Position numbers and translations under genes: made by a program. Of a stretch of 64,000 nucleotides of DNA, positions 1 through 12,225 are shown piece after piece. This stretch comes from Desmodus rotundus (Eukaryota > Chordata > Mammalia > Chiroptera > Phyllostomidae), in NCBI RefSeq assembly GCF_022682495.2, contig NC_071392.1:81918797-81982796 (forward strand), in the 5' to 3' direction. The notes under the pieces were generated by a model. The model made no database searches, had not been told where the DNA came from, and saw only the letters and a list, made by a program, of their open reading frames with translations. The first letter of the stretch is position 1, and each line of letters begins with the position of its first letter.

Positions 1-1117
1 TAAAGAACGCTAAATTGGAAATCAGTACACTTGAACTTCAGACATGGTACCGAAGTTGTGTATGTTACCTCGGGCAACACATTGTACGTCTCTTGGCTCT
101 AAAATGTAAAAGGAAAGGACTAGAGTCCCCATTTTTAATGAATAGATACTATACTTGCCGCTGGAAAAGATTTCCCAAGGGCTTCCAGGAATTGTAACTT
201 GGAAAGATTATTGCCAAATATTACTCATCGGCAGAGACTAAACTTTATAGAAAACACACAAAGCACAGCAGAGTCCCTGATCCAATGGTTTTTACATAAA
301 AACTGAGTCAGTGGGAATAAACTGAAGGATAATTTTGGAGACCACATAAAAAAGGACTGGGTTGCCATATCATTTAAAGATGTTACATTCAGGAAGACTT
401 CCTAAGCCACCTGCACCCTAGGAAGGTGTAAACTTCCCGTAGCGTTAAAAGTCTGCCATGCAGAACTTGGAGCTAACTAAGATGTACGGTATAAAGGTAG
501 ACATTTTTCTGTCAAAGATTATGACCTTATGAGAAACGCCCATGTTTCCCAGAACTGAGGCAGAGGCTCTAGGACATAAAGTACAGTGAGGAGAGCACAG
601 AGAGGGCAAGTTCTACTTTGCCTTCAGAGAAGAGTGTTGCTCTCTAGGCAAGGCCTTGTGCATTGAGGAAAGTCATGACCCACGGTCTGCTGTTCCGGTT
701 GGAAGGGGTGGGGACCTCAACCAAACAAGGAACCTACACAGGCTTCCCTCACACCCACTCCCTGGGGGTGCCCAGGCTGGAAGAGAAGAGAGGTGCAGGA
801 GAATCAGCTGTACCCACCACAAGTGCTTAAGGAACTCAGGAGAGCCCCCAAAGAGAATATCATTAGCACACAAAGTGGAAGGAAGCATTCCTGCTGTGGA
901 ACTTTGATTTCCTAAGAAGAGGGGGCTGGTCCATGAGAGAGCCCAATGCAGGAAGGTGATGGGCCCAAGGGATGAACTGGGGAAGCTGAGCATGGGACCA
1001 CTGGGTGAACGAGCAGAGATCGGAGAAACCCAGAAACTAGTCAGGGGCAGGGAAGCAAGAAGCGACAGTTCCTCCTTCTCTGCGCTGGCCCAGCAGCACC
1101 AGGGTCCCGGCAGTTAC
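1..1117 (-). other. DGKI: DGKI intron (partial, left edge), no gene seen
   Basis: This sequence is downstream of the last exon in the window in gene orientation. I looked for the next coding exon (the lysine-rich segment after KKPQ) and did not find it. Open frames here are short, overlap on both strands and lack splice-site context. No clear repeat was recognised. Confidence 0.7.
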
Positions 1118-1234
1118 CTGAGGTTTCTTCACCTTAATGATCCAGGTGGGCGGGACGATGACAGCAGCGTGCGCCCCGAGGGAGCAGGGTTCCTCGATGT
1201 GATGCAGCATGAAACAGGTCACCTTATTGTGAAA
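1118..1234 (-). CDS. DGKI: DGKI coding exon, end of second C1 domain and linker (probably exon 7)
   Basis: This 117-bp exon encodes 39 residues on the minus strand, beginning [20 protein letters not shown] and ending WIIKVKKPQ. It is preceded by a pyrimidine-rich AG acceptor (ctcttcag) and followed by a gtaact donor. It supplies the last zinc ligands of the second C1 domain (the H of FHNK, the C of VTCF and the C of EEPC), then the conserved linker [12 protein letters not shown] shared by DGK zeta and iota. From family knowledge, DGK zeta reads WILRARRPQ at the end of this block whereas iota reads WIIKVKKPQ, so iota is favoured. DGK iota phosphorylates diacylglycerol to phosphatidic acid at membranes and in the nucleus, ending DAG signalling. 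The next exon, for the basic MARCKS-like segment, lies outside the window. Confidence 0.95.
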
Positions 1235-1509
1235 CTGAAGAGAGAAACGGGCCAGTAAACACTTCTGTGCAAAGGGCAATGCTGCAGTGAGAAGGAATAA
1301 GTACACATGTCCATGCTCATGCATGCACATGCAACATACACACACCTACACACACGTGACCCATGCTTCTCATCCACCAGCCCCACAGCTTAGAGACCAG
1401 ATTTAGAATTCATTCTATTTTACAAGCTGATAACAACTGATAACGAGAAATCAATCTTATAGGACAGGCCAGCTAAAACTTAATAACCTTATTTTCTTTT
1501 TTTAGTACC

Positions 1510-1760
1510 TTTTATTTTTTTTATTTTATTTTTTAATTTTTATTGAATTTATTGGGGTAACATTAGTTAATAAAACTATGTAGGTTTTAGGTGTACAAGT
1601 CTGTAATACATCATCCGTATATTGTATTGCGTGTTTATCACCCAAAGTCAAGTCTCCTTCCATCCCCGTTTATTCTCTTTTTCCCTCTTCTACCTCCCCC
1701 TACCCTCTTTTCTCTGGTAATCACCATACTGTTGTCTGAGTTTATGAGTTTTTTTTAAGT
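1510..1760 (-). mobile_element. LINE-1 3' end
   Basis: On the plus strand a T-rich run leads into tattgaatttattggggtaa, then the 'gtaggttttaggtgtacaag' region and 'caagtctccttccatccccg', typical of the 3' untranslated part of Laurasiatherian L1 elements. The T-run marks the poly-A tail, so the element is in minus orientation. It is 5' truncated and non-coding. Confidence 0.75.
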
Positions 1761-2311
1761 AGGATATTTACCTAGAGATGTCGGAGTCTGGGAGGTGTGC
1801 CTGAGAAGTGACCACATACTAACCCTGGCAAGCCCAGGGGGCAGCCAGTACGGTGGTGGGCTCTGCAAAGTCAGAGACCGGAAGTAACCACAGAGGATGG
1901 TCTGAACATGAAAATTCCTAATTAAAAGTGAGTCATGGCGGCAGGCATGTCCTAGGCCTGTAGAACAATCTGTACCTACGTGAGCCTGTCTTTGTCTTTC
2001 TGCATCTAGGAAGACGTACCTTTGAAATGTCAGAGGGACCCCCTTCTCCAGGCCCCTCAGGGCACACCCACGCCACAGAGACCACAGGCCTCTCCGTGTT
2101 GTCCTGTTGCCCCCGTACCATGTCTATGTGCTGTGAATGTTACTTATTACCTACCCTGTACCCCCCAGTGGAGAGAAGTACGTGGTTCTCTATTTTTGCC
2201 TTTTTAGCCAATCTCAAAGATTCCCCTGCTTTGCTTTCTCCCACCCCCTAATCTACCACCAATGGATTTCATGTAACCCTCCTTTCACCTTCTCCTTTGG
2301 TTCTAGAGCAG

Positions 2312-2440
2312 CAGTCCCCGACCTTTTTGGCACCAGGGACCGGTTTTGTGGAAGACTGGGGAGGGGTGGGGCAGGAGGAAGAGCTCAGACACGTGGCCTG
2401 GTTCTTAACAGGCCATAGACCCCTGTTCTATTGTGTAAAC
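2312..2440. mobile_element. hAT-like DNA transposon remnant (tentative)
   Basis: The sequence from gcagtccccgacctttttgg through the 'caccagggaccggttttgtg' block is one I recognise as a widespread mammalian interspersed repeat. It ends near agacccctgttct, which loosely mirrors the start as an inverted repeat. The family name and the outer limits are uncertain. Confidence 0.45.
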
Positions 2441-3559
2441 TAGGCTGTAAAGCTGCCATTCTCTGGGGCGTTTTCTCAATCTGTTGAGATTTTTGCTTCC
2501 TGGCAATTAGCATCAGTCTGGCTCAAATAAACTCATAAAAATCCTCTACAGGTTTGAATATTTCTTACATCAACAGAGGGTCTGTCAATCCTAACTGGGC
2601 ACGTAACTTCGTTCCACTTGACTTGCGCTGGTCACAGACTTGGTTAATCGGGGCCAATGTCGAGGAGGAAAGGAAGGGCAGTGCCCACCCTCTGCCTCTC
2701 CTTTTTCTACCCATAGATGAAAAACCTTCCTGGGGAGTCTCCCTGTTTAAGGGACCCAGGAAATAAGCAAGATGTCTCTCCTAGACAGACGTGAGTCCAG
2801 GAGGTAACAAAGAACAAAGAGATCTTTTCTGCTGGGTTTCTGAAGGCCACCAAAAACTATAACGGTCCTATTACACTTGGCAAGTCTAAAGTGCTTTTTG
2901 TTTTTGAAAGGAAGGAAGTAAATGCAGACTGATGATCATAACAATACGTCAGTATGAGGGGCTTAACTCTATCTGGAAATGCACTGGGTGACCTTAGGCC
3001 AATCACATTTTCAATCAGCTTTTGTGTAGCTGCAAAGTGAGAATGAGGGACGGTAATGTCTGTTTTCTAATAAACATAAAATCACATATACAATGATTAC
3101 AAGCCTTAAAGTTTTAATCATAGTGATTTTCAATAAATTAACATCGATTTCTACTTGGATTATATTTAATGTGACCACATAATTTATCATCTTAATGGGA
3201 ACAATTTTAAGAGTGAAAGGGAGCACGGTTAATAATGAGGTTGGAACAAAAGTTACAAATTAGGACTGTCTCAGGAAAACTGGCAAATATGGCCACCCCA
3301 ATTATATCCCATCAGGGAAGTTTTGTCTTCATTTCTGCGTAGCTTCAAGACCTGACATGATCCAGCAGCTAATTACTAAATCAGTTAATTAACTGTGAAA
3401 TACGATTTCATAAAATAATTAATAATTCCTCCAACCACCAGATATTTGTGATTGCAAACAATGTGATATACCAGAGAAATGTTATTTCAGTATCTTCTTT
3501 AAAAGGGGATTTTCTCATGGGATGCAGGCAGTGGGGAGTGCGTGATCGCGTAAGGAGAG

Positions 3560-3650
3560 GAAATGTACGGGGGATCTCCCTACTTTCCACTTGATTTTTC
3601 TGTGAACCTAAAACCGTTCTGAAAAATAAAGTGTATTAATATTAAAATTT
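3560..3650 (+). mobile_element. Old L1-like 3' end (tentative)
   Basis: The stretch 'gatttttctgtgaacctaaa' followed by 'ccgttctgaaaaataaag' and an A-rich end resembles the terminal part of ancient L1M elements. A similar ending recurs at about 4240-4290. Only a short terminal piece is recognisable. Confidence 0.4.
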
Positions 3651-4139
3651 AACAAAAGATCCACTAATGAATGCTAAAGTCAGCAGGCAAAAGTTTAAGG
3701 AGAAAGACGGTATCAGCATCATCTCAAAATATCTCCCCCAAGTATTTACCAGTTGGAAAAGGAAATCTAATAACTTGATGATGAAGATATAGGAAATACC
3801 ATCTTAATCAAGAGATCAAGGTTAATGTCAGTAATAAAACACCGACATTATGTACCCCCATATAAGATGCAGTGAGGATACCACATCGCTTCTATAGCAT
3901 TTTGCATAAAATGGATAATTTCAATCTAATCACGAGAAAACACAAGGCAAGCTCGATCTGGGAAACATTCTTCCTAATACCCAGTCGGTGCCCACTGGAA
4001 GTGTCAGTGCCATGAGAGACAGGGAAAGAATGAGAAAATGTCAGAAACCCCGCAGCTAAAGGGACTGGGGATCCTTGATCAGAGCCTGGGACAGTGAGGA
4101 AGACACTGGCGAATGTTGTACACACCTGTAGTTAGTGAA

Positions 4140-4290
4140 TAGTAATGGACCAATGTTAATTTCCTGCTTACGTGTGAAAATCAGGGGGAGCTAGGGGAAG
4201 GCGGGTGGAAGGGTATACATTAATGTTCTGTACTATGTTTGCGACTTTTCTGTGAGCTTAAAATTCCTTCAAAATAAAAATTTCCGCGAT
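4140..4290 (+). mobile_element. Old L1-like 3' end (tentative)
   Basis: The run 'gttctgtactatgtttgcga' then 'cttttctgtgagcttaaaat' and an A-rich tail resembles an ancient L1M 3' end. It parallels the copy ending near 3650 in the same orientation. Confidence 0.45.
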
Positions 4291-5604
4291 TTTCTCTTAG
4301 CAATGGAAATAAACCCCCAAATGAGCGGCCACTGCATTTCTAAAATGGACGGGATCTCAGAGCCCGCCTGTTTCAACTCTCTCGGTTTGTGCCCGAGTAA
4401 CCTCCAGTCTGGTGAGAACAAGAGGCAAGCCCACAGGGCACAGCTTTAAAGCAGCAGAGCCAGTGCCCGGGCCCAGGAAATCCCAGTTTTCTCCCTGATG
4501 CAGCAAGCACCCATGGAGGGCCTCTACCTGTTTGACATCAGATAGGCTAGAAGGGGTTACCTGTAGTGTTAAAATGGATCACCACTGTAATTTGTCTTAA
4601 AATGGTTTGTGTTTTCAGACCTTGCAAAGTCACCTCCCATACGTGGGACCCAGGGAAACACGGACCAAAGCTCCGCCACGATGGTCAAGCGAAAGCTGCG
4701 TTTTCACAGCGATGCAGTCGGACTACAGTCGTGAGACGCGGGCACATGTGGGCACCGGAAAGTGGGACCAAGTTCCCAGACCAATTGGCCCTGGCTAAAC
4801 CACCTCACCACAGCCTGACGGCGGTGGGGCGGGACCAGAGACTGCCCATCTGAGCCCACGGCCACCAATGACGCTGTCCCATGAGTGGGGCCTCACCAGA
4901 CCAGGGAAACCAGCAGCACAGATCTTATGAGGACCCCTAGACCCCGAATCTGCTTCCTCCCCTCTAGGGGGAGATACTGCCGTGGGGGTACAGTTTCAAC
5001 CAAGAACTGGGATGGCCTTGTGTTTGTGAATGTGTTCTTGAGCAGAAGCACAAAGGCCATCTGTGTAACAGTGAAAAGACATGGAAGTGCCAAGAGTAAG
5101 ATGTGTGGTGACATGGAGACGGAACAAGCGCGTGCCTTTCCGGACCAATGAGCCTCTGTGGCATGGCGGCAGGTTCTCCTGACAGGTGGGTGCCCGGGGA
5201 GATGACGCTGGAGAGGTCATCGGGCTGAATCTTATGGAAGTGCCAACATTCAAAAGTTTCAACCCACAAAAATGTCAATTTTGTGAGTTTCAACTAGACG
5301 CATCTGCTCCTGCCCCTTGGCCTGGTTTGGCTTTTTAAACCTGACGTGTGCAGACAGATGAAGTCTTCCTGCCAACACGTCACCTGGCTGAAAGTAGTGT
5401 CTTTCTTTTCAGGTTGTCAATTCAGAAGAGTAGATGAATGAGAGAGGTGAGGGGTCCACCAACTCTTCCTATAAAGGCCCAGGTTGTAAATATTTCAGTC
5501 TCTCCGGGACGTACTGTCTCTGTTACAACTACTCAGCTCTGCCATTGGCATTATAGTCACTATAGAAACTACATATAAATGCAAAGCAGCCACAGGCAAT
5601 ACAT

Positions 5605-5705
5605 AAACGGATGCACGTGGCTGTGTGCCAACCAAACTTTATTTACAAAAGCAGGCCGCAGTCGGAGTTGGCCTGTGGGCCACAGTTTGCCAACCGTGGG
5701 TCAGA
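5605..5705. mobile_element. Mammalian DNA-transposon remnant (tentative)
   Basis: 'aaactttatttacaaaagca' followed by ggcctgtgggccacagtttgccaaccg is a familiar interspersed-repeat ending in mammals, of hAT type in my recollection. No target duplication could be defined. Confidence 0.4.
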
Positions 5706-6430
5706 GTATATATACACTGTCTGCTCAAAGAAGGAACAGGTCCATGGGCAAACAAGTAAGAGAATGAGCCATCTGGTTGGGACAGAGAGGTAAAAAAATG
5801 GGAAAATAAGGATAGATAAAAAGAGGAAAAATAAATAGAAAAATTACTATCGGATTCTAATGAATGTCCATGTCAAATGTAAGGAAAAGTTACATTTCAA
5901 TGAGCATAGAGACAATGTAACAATATTGAAATTTAAAGGATACAAAACCATTCTTATCCTAACATAGCTTCACAAAAAAGGTACCCACATCAAAAACAGA
6001 AGAACCAAGAACCCTGAACTGCTGGGTTAGAAGGACTTTCTAATGTTGCATGGTTCTTTCTTTCCAATGTTGCAACTTCCTACCAACAATCTAGTACAGT
6101 TGGGGGAAAAAAACGTGGTCCAGGAGTGAGAAGTCCTCGATTGTAGACCCAGGGATAGAACCAGCAGAGAATTTTCCAGTCTCTGATCCCAGAATTCAAT
6201 GTGTAAAAACAAAGGGGTTAATTTATCTCTATAGTTTTCCTCCCGGGTCAGAGATGCTATAATTCTACAGTTTTAATGTCTTGCTTCCTCCAACGATCCT
6301 CTCTGTGAGGGAAACATCACATACATACATAAAGATGACCTTCTGCTTATAGACCAGAAGGCCAGCAATGACCTGAGTATCCTCAGACAGAACATGAGCC
6401 CACTTCATTCCATGTCACCCCCACACTTAC

Positions 6431-6502
6431 CGCTTGCTTGCACCAGGAACAGCTGATAGCCACAATCTCTTTACTGTGGAAGGAGAATTTCTGCTGAAAG
6501 CC
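6431..6502 (-). CDS. DGKI: DGKI coding exon, middle of second C1 domain (probably exon 6)
   Basis: This 72-bp exon encodes 24 residues, [20 protein letters not shown] followed by CKQA. The minus-strand acceptor reads cctaacacccag and the donor is gtaagtg. The segment carries the CSWC zinc-ligand pair (C-x2-C) of the second C1 domain and the hydrophobic strand before it. The frame is open and both ends fall between codons, joining directly to QCGK upstream and FHNK downstream. The upstream intron is 10.2 kb and the downstream intron 5.2 kb. The residues match what is known of type IV diacylglycerol kinases; this segment alone cannot separate iota from zeta, so the gene symbol comes from the neighbouring exons. 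Confidence 0.94.
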
Positions 6503-8039
6503 CTGGGTGTTAGGACAAGAGATAGAACATTTAAGATCACTTCCACCACAGTGTGCATCTGCCCTCCTGAAGCCCACGGAAGTGAACAGAGCCAGGATGG
6601 ACCCCACCACTGCAGGTAACTGGGTCTGCACGTGCCGCCTTCAGCACTTACATTCTCCACCCTCCGCCATGCGAGAGCTTCCTGTTAAAGAGGAGGCACC
6701 GGCATCTGCTGTACCACTGAGTACTCAAAGCGAGCCACCCAAAAGGGCGGGTACCCAAATAAATGTGGTTCTGATACATTTTTATTAAAATCCAAAGAAA
6801 AGCCACTGTTGGGTCATGAGATGCTTCACAGCAACGGTCATCCATCTCAGAGGCTCTAACAATATTACCGTCTGAGAAACCACAAAGAAAGAAATTAAGG
6901 ATCGGAGAGTTGGGGCCTGTAAATCAGGGTCTGGGAGAAGTCCAAGGGCCAGAAGGAAATGCAAAGTCTCTCATCACCCCCTTGGGATGTCGGGTCTCAA
7001 AATAAGCAGCTTTCAATTTTATTCTTCACCAGCAAGCAGCAATGAGATTAATGGAATGGCAAATGCAATCCTTTTAAATGAACACACAGAATTACTTCTC
7101 CATCAAGAACGGAGGAGGTGCTTTTGGCTGCTGCTGTCCCTAAAGAATTACCAGAGAGGAGTATACAGTAATGCGCAAAGACTGGTACTCAGCCTTCCCA
7201 ACCCTCACCCGTTCGCTCCGCCCGAGACGTCCTAACCCACGCAAACGAATGCAGAGCAACGACAAAACATTTTAAACGGAGGACTTTTGTAAAGCAATCA
7301 AAAGAAAATGTGATGGGCAGCAGAGTTCCCAAGGCACCGGGTGAAGAAGTCTTGCTTAAAACATCTACAGAAAATTTTTTGTTAAAAAAAGTCAATTTAC
7401 ACCTTAAAAGAACTTGCATGCTAAACCATAGGCCTTACTGCCTGTACCTGACCTTGGCGTTCATTAATGGATAGCTGTCCCACATTGTTGGTTATTTCAT
7501 GTGCACCTGTGTTAGCTCTCCAGGGGAATGGCAGCTTTCTGAGAGAAGTCCCAGTAAGGGTTCTTGAACAGGTCCTCATGACTTAGCATAGCCTGCTGAA
7601 CTTCAGAGGCATGGCGTGCATGTCTTCTGACTGGTTGAACAAAGTCATTGCTACCACATTGTGATCCAATCACCAACTTCATCCTGTCCAGACTTTAAAC
7701 ACCTAACCCAAACTACCTGGAAATATGCTTCCTCGCAACCCTCTCCTCCCACTCCCACAGGCGCTGCAAACATGCTAGCATTTTAATTTAATGGAGTCTG
7801 CAATACAGACACGCCACGTGGTTGGAAATCAACATGGTGGACTGGCGGCAGGACAGCAGCCGAAGCCACAACTGGAGGTCTGCTGAGTGTCGCCACATCA
7901 AATGCACTGTTAAACAGCGTCTCACATGCTGTCAGCCAGCCACCACTTCATCAATTCATACATCAGATGATTGTACAGCAAATAGATGTGGAGATGGCCA
8001 AGCTGAGAGGAGTCCTTGGATCTTATTACTGACTGGGAG

Positions 8040-8200
8040 ATCTTAACCCTGCCTGGGAGATCTCTCCCTTCACCTGAAAGTGGTAATGATAATACAGACC
8101 TCTCCTATACCACTGAGTGGTTGTGAGATTCAAGTGGGCCATGTATAAGAAAAGTTCTCTATAACACAGTATATATAAATGAAGCAGTACTTTCATGGCT
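8040..8200 (+). mobile_element. MIR SINE
   Basis: Diverged sequence including 'gtggtaatgataatacagac' and 'gagtggttgtgagattcaag' matches the conserved central and 3' parts of MIR (counterpart of 'gggataataatagtacctac' and 'gggttgttgtgaggattaaa'). The orientation is plus. Confidence 0.6.
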
Positions 8201-11029
8201 AAGACCTACCAACAGGAATGTCTTCCACCACCTGGAAGGACAAAGTCCTCCAGCATCTAACACGTGACTAGCAATACTCTATTTGATAGCACAGAGAGAC
8301 AGGGTGCCAGCCAACCCTTCTACTGAACACTGGCCTCCTGGCTTCGGGGAGACACAGATGTAGTCCTGCCAGCCAGGCTGACACCAGCAGCAAACAGGGC
8401 CAGCCACAGCTGGGGTGCAGGGCACTGCTGCGGGGCCACGGGGCTGCAGTGGGGCTGCTGGAGAGGAGCCTGGGGAGGTGGTAATCAGCTCCAGGCGGTG
8501 TTTGTGATTCTAAACTAGCAGGGCCCCAGAGGCCATAGCTTCAGGGTTGCTGTCTAACATGGGGACATAAATAGAACCCTACTAGGGCTTCCACGGACCA
8601 GCCACCTGCAATGGGCAGACGATTTTGGCCACAGTCTCCACACAGCAGAAAGAGCCAGATCCCAAACAGCCCATTCTTGAATTCTGGCCTGCATTTGATA
8701 GTATGTCTCTGACGGCCGCCCTCGCTGAATTTCAACTGACCCGGTGATTTGTGAGGGCGATTTTGTCCATCACCAGCAGAGAGGAAAAGAGGGATGTGAG
8801 GTCAGATGTCTTCACTCTAACTGACTGTGGAATTACAAAAATATGGAGAACCCGGAGGGATAAGGTTGTTTTCTTATGTGGGGGGCAGGGTTAACCAAAT
8901 TGAGCTCTTGAAATAAAGTTTAAGCAACATTTATTCTTAGCAGCTAAAACTTCGTTGCCTCTTTTTCTTCTGCCATCTAGGGCATATAGCAAATGGCACT
9001 CAGCTTCTCAGCCTTGGCTGAAACCAGAAAAAAAAAAGAGGGCAGGGGGGGACTTTACTTGCTTTACTTGAAACAAACCAAAATTATTTTATTGCTTATG
9101 TATGTAACTGAGGCCTGGGTGAGGGAGTCTCCTGACCATAGCCTGATTGCCTGCTTGATTTAATTTTATTTAACTCAAGAGTCGATACGCTCTTGACTCC
9201 AAAACTTTAAGCAACAACAAAACAAACCTCTCCATTTTCACTCACATGTTCAAAGCTCGTGAGGTATTGCAAAGGGCAACCCAAGGGAATTATAAAATAA
9301 AACTAAATCAGTATTTCTCCTAAAACAGAGAACTTTAAACATTTTTTGCTCAAATACTCTATTTTAAAATTATATACATAATTTTACACATTTTATATTT
9401 TAATATCTAACATGATCATCGTAAGTTTAAATGAGATGCAAAGTTCATTTATCTAGCCAAATGCAAGTTTTCAATGAAACCGTTATGCCCCTCTTATGTG
9501 CTTAGCCAACAGGATATAAACGCCAGAGCAACTGGGCATCACTAAGGTAAGAGGACATTTTCGAGAGCTTCGCTAGAAGATCTCAAACCGGCTGAACTAT
9601 CTCGGCGCAACTGCCTCTCACCGGGCGAAGGTTGAGCATCCCACAGCTGAAGCTGATCAGTAACTGAGACCTTCCTGGGAGTGACTCAGGCATATGCTCA
9701 CACCGACCTGACTGGGAATTTTTTTGCACTGATCAAAAACGGTCACCCATCGTGACCAACTATCTTATAGATTTAGGGCTTACTTCTGTCCTATCCAGAA
9801 TTTGTTAAGGGTTCAACTTTCAATCCTTAATTACCAAAGACACTGTGAACCAATCTCTCTCCTAATGCATACAAATGATTGACTTCTTCCCTCCCCACAA
9901 GCTCTGCAGTCCAGTTTTCCACTGATAGGTGCACCTGGAATTGCGAATCTCTGTTTACTACGCTAGTTTTAGAACATGCCTAGTCCTTCACTTCATCACA
10001 GTGTAAAAATAGTAGCACTAATATTTTAGTTTATCTAAGATTAGGGTTTATTTACTCTAATTTACCTGAACTTCCTAAGTTACCCCATACTGAATTTTCC
10101 GGTCTGAAGCTAAAACTTTTCTAGAGATTCAAGATTTTCAGACTGTAAACATAGGTGGTCATCTAAATAGAATTATAATAATGTTTATAAATGAAATTTT
10201 AATAAGCAATGTCTTTATAACGTATGGCAGTGCTGCAAATTATGTGATTCTATAGGTACTTTATTAGAATTATTTTTGAATTAGAATTATATACTCTGGG
10301 TCTAAATCTAAATTCTTATCTGTTGGGTTTAATCCTGATATACTTTATGGCAGTAATTAAAGGCTCTGAAAATTCCCCAACGCCCTTACTGCCCCTCAGC
10401 TGCTCTCACTCCCGGGCATTCTCCGACTCACACTCATGGACTGACACATTCTATGTTCTTCCATTCTAATGTTGTTGGTGATTGCAACCCATTCAGCAGA
10501 GCTAGTTGGTCTTATTACCCTCGGATAGTCTGGGTTTTTTCCATTAATTTATCTGACAATCCCCCTACAAGCTACAGATCAGAAATAGCGCCCTCAGGGA
10601 GGGAGTCAACAAAGTCTGGGGTGCAGGATTCTCCGTGTAAGGCACCACCATCACCACAAACTTGCCAGACTGCGTGCAGACCTAAGACACGGCTTCCCGT
10701 CCTTTTCTATTTCTGAGGCAGATGACCTCATGGAAGCAGCTTAACCCAGGCCCTTGGAATTAAGGTACAATGGAAACTCAGCCTCTAACAACGGCTACTC
10801 ATTCACATTTTGCATTACATGTTAACTACTTTTAACTGTGATGTGTGTATTTCCTATTTTTACCGCCATCTGGATTCTAGGACAAAAATAATTTATACAG
10901 AGACTTAGTGTTTTAGTCAATATGGCCAAAACTGAAAACAAAACTTTAACTGTTGGGTTTAATCTTTGTCTTAAAACACCACCCGTGGCACTACGGGCTC
11001 GTGAGAGTGGCAGCCATGATAACAGTGAC

Positions 11030-11590
11030 GAACGCTACGTTTGGGTCCAAGCGCATGGGCTTCCACCCTTCAGGCTAAGCTAGCTGCTGCGGCTGCTGAG
11101 TGTCCAACCTCCCAGCCAAAGGCACCATCCCTCCAACGCACCACCAGCTACTTGATGACCGAAGGATGACGCTGACCCCCTTCTACAATGGAAGGGCAGG
11201 CACCTCCTCCTGACTGGAATCAACATATACTCTGGGTCTGGGTGCACCTTTCCCTTTGGCAGGGTCTCAGTCAGCACCACCGTGCCAGGGCTTACAGGCT
11301 GTCTGGCCCACCGGCACAGCGTCCTGCATGGCACCGCGGCAGAGCGAAGAAGCCTCTTCACGACAGTGGAGGGGCAGGAGTGGGCGTATGTCCATGAGAT
11401 GCTCTGGTCCGGCCGCCTGTCACACCACCCAGGCACTGCGGCTGACGGAGGGACGGGAGGGTCTTTGGGACGTGGAACACAGGCCATGACTTTGAGACGA
11501 CACCCCATGAACACCGTCCTCCAGGTTCGGTGTACTCCCTGGATCCACGACCGTTGAACGGCGCTGTGTTTCCAGGTGAAATACACGGAG
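11030..11590 (+). pseudogene. Decayed endogenous retrovirus pol fragment (integrase region)
   Basis: A GC-richer block of about 560 bp gives plus-strand translations in changing frames that resemble the integrase part of a mammalian endogenous retroviral pol gene. The similarity starts near 11040 and runs to about 11585, where the L1 begins. Several stop codons and small length changes break the frame, so it cannot code for a protein. No LTR, primer-binding site, gag or env was found around it. The longer open frames on both strands here, including a minus-strand frame of 168 codons, are by-products of base composition. I recognised the family by eye; a search is needed to name it. Confidence 0.5.
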
Positions 11591-12085
11591 GCAGCAAACC
11601 AACCACCCTAATAAAATTATATAGGTTTCAGGTGCACAATTCTGTAATACGGTATCTGTATATTGCATTGGGTGCTCAGCACTCAAAGTCTAGTCTCCTT
11701 CCCTCACCATATATTTGACCCCTTCACCCTCTTCACTCCCCCCACCCCCTTTCCCTCTGGTAACCATCATACTCTATGACCAACATACAGAAGTTGTACG
11801 TGTTTAATACATACATACACCTGGATGAATGTGGAGATATGCCTGCGAAACCATCACCACAATTGATGCCATAAACACATCCATCACCTCCAACAGTTTC
11901 CTCCCACTCTCGTTACTATTTTTTGTGATAAGAGCATTTAACACACTATCTACCCTCTTAGCAAAATTTAGGTATACACCATAGCATGTCAACTACAGGC
12001 AGTATGTTGTACAGTACATGTCTAGGGTTCATTCATCTCACACAACTGAAACTTATCCCCTTTGATTAATACGTCCCCATTCCCC
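11591..12085 (-). mobile_element. LINE-1 3' region, minus orientation
   Basis: 'aataaaattatataggtttc' then 'aggtgcacaattctgtaata' and 'ctagtctccttccctcacca' mark the L1 3' untranslated region. It continues through 'cctcttagcaaaatttaggt' and 'cacaactgaaacttatcccc', the expected order for a minus-oriented L1. The outermost 3' end and poly-A appear lost at the junction with the retroviral relic. Confidence 0.7.
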
Positions 12086-12089
12086 TTCT

Positions 12090-12225
12090 TCGGGTGAATC
12101 TGGAGGACTTTATGTGAAATGAAATAAACCATATACAGAGGGGCAAATATCATATGCTACTTATATGAAGAATCGAAAACAGCCAAACTCATAGAAGCAG
12201 AGCATAGAATGGCTGTTGCCCTTGA
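12090..12225 (+). mobile_element. LINE-1 fragment, inverted relative to the adjoining L1
   Basis: 'gaatctggaggactttatgt' and 'caaactcatagaagcagagc' followed by atagaatggctgttgcc belong to the L1 segment immediately 5' of the adjoining piece, but run in plus orientation. This head-to-head layout is that of a 5'-inverted L1. Confidence 0.6.

Larger units (their letters stand above)
1235..6430 (-). other. DGKI: DGKI intron, 5.2 kb
   Basis: This non-coding interval separates FHNK from CKQA. It holds an L1 3' end (about 1510-1760), a possible hAT-like remnant at 2312-2440, two L1-like 3' ends (about 3560-3650 and 4140-4290) and a second transposon-like remnant near 5605-5705. The remainder, notably 1761-2300, 2441-3550, 4291-5600 and 5706-6430, shows no exon, RNA gene or repeat I can name. 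Confidence 0.8.

Noticed and set aside
11080..11586. Minus-strand open frame of 168 codons
   Set aside because: It lies over a plus-strand retroviral relic, several other frames are open over the same bases, and the protein has no recognisable domain. It is best explained by GC-rich composition.
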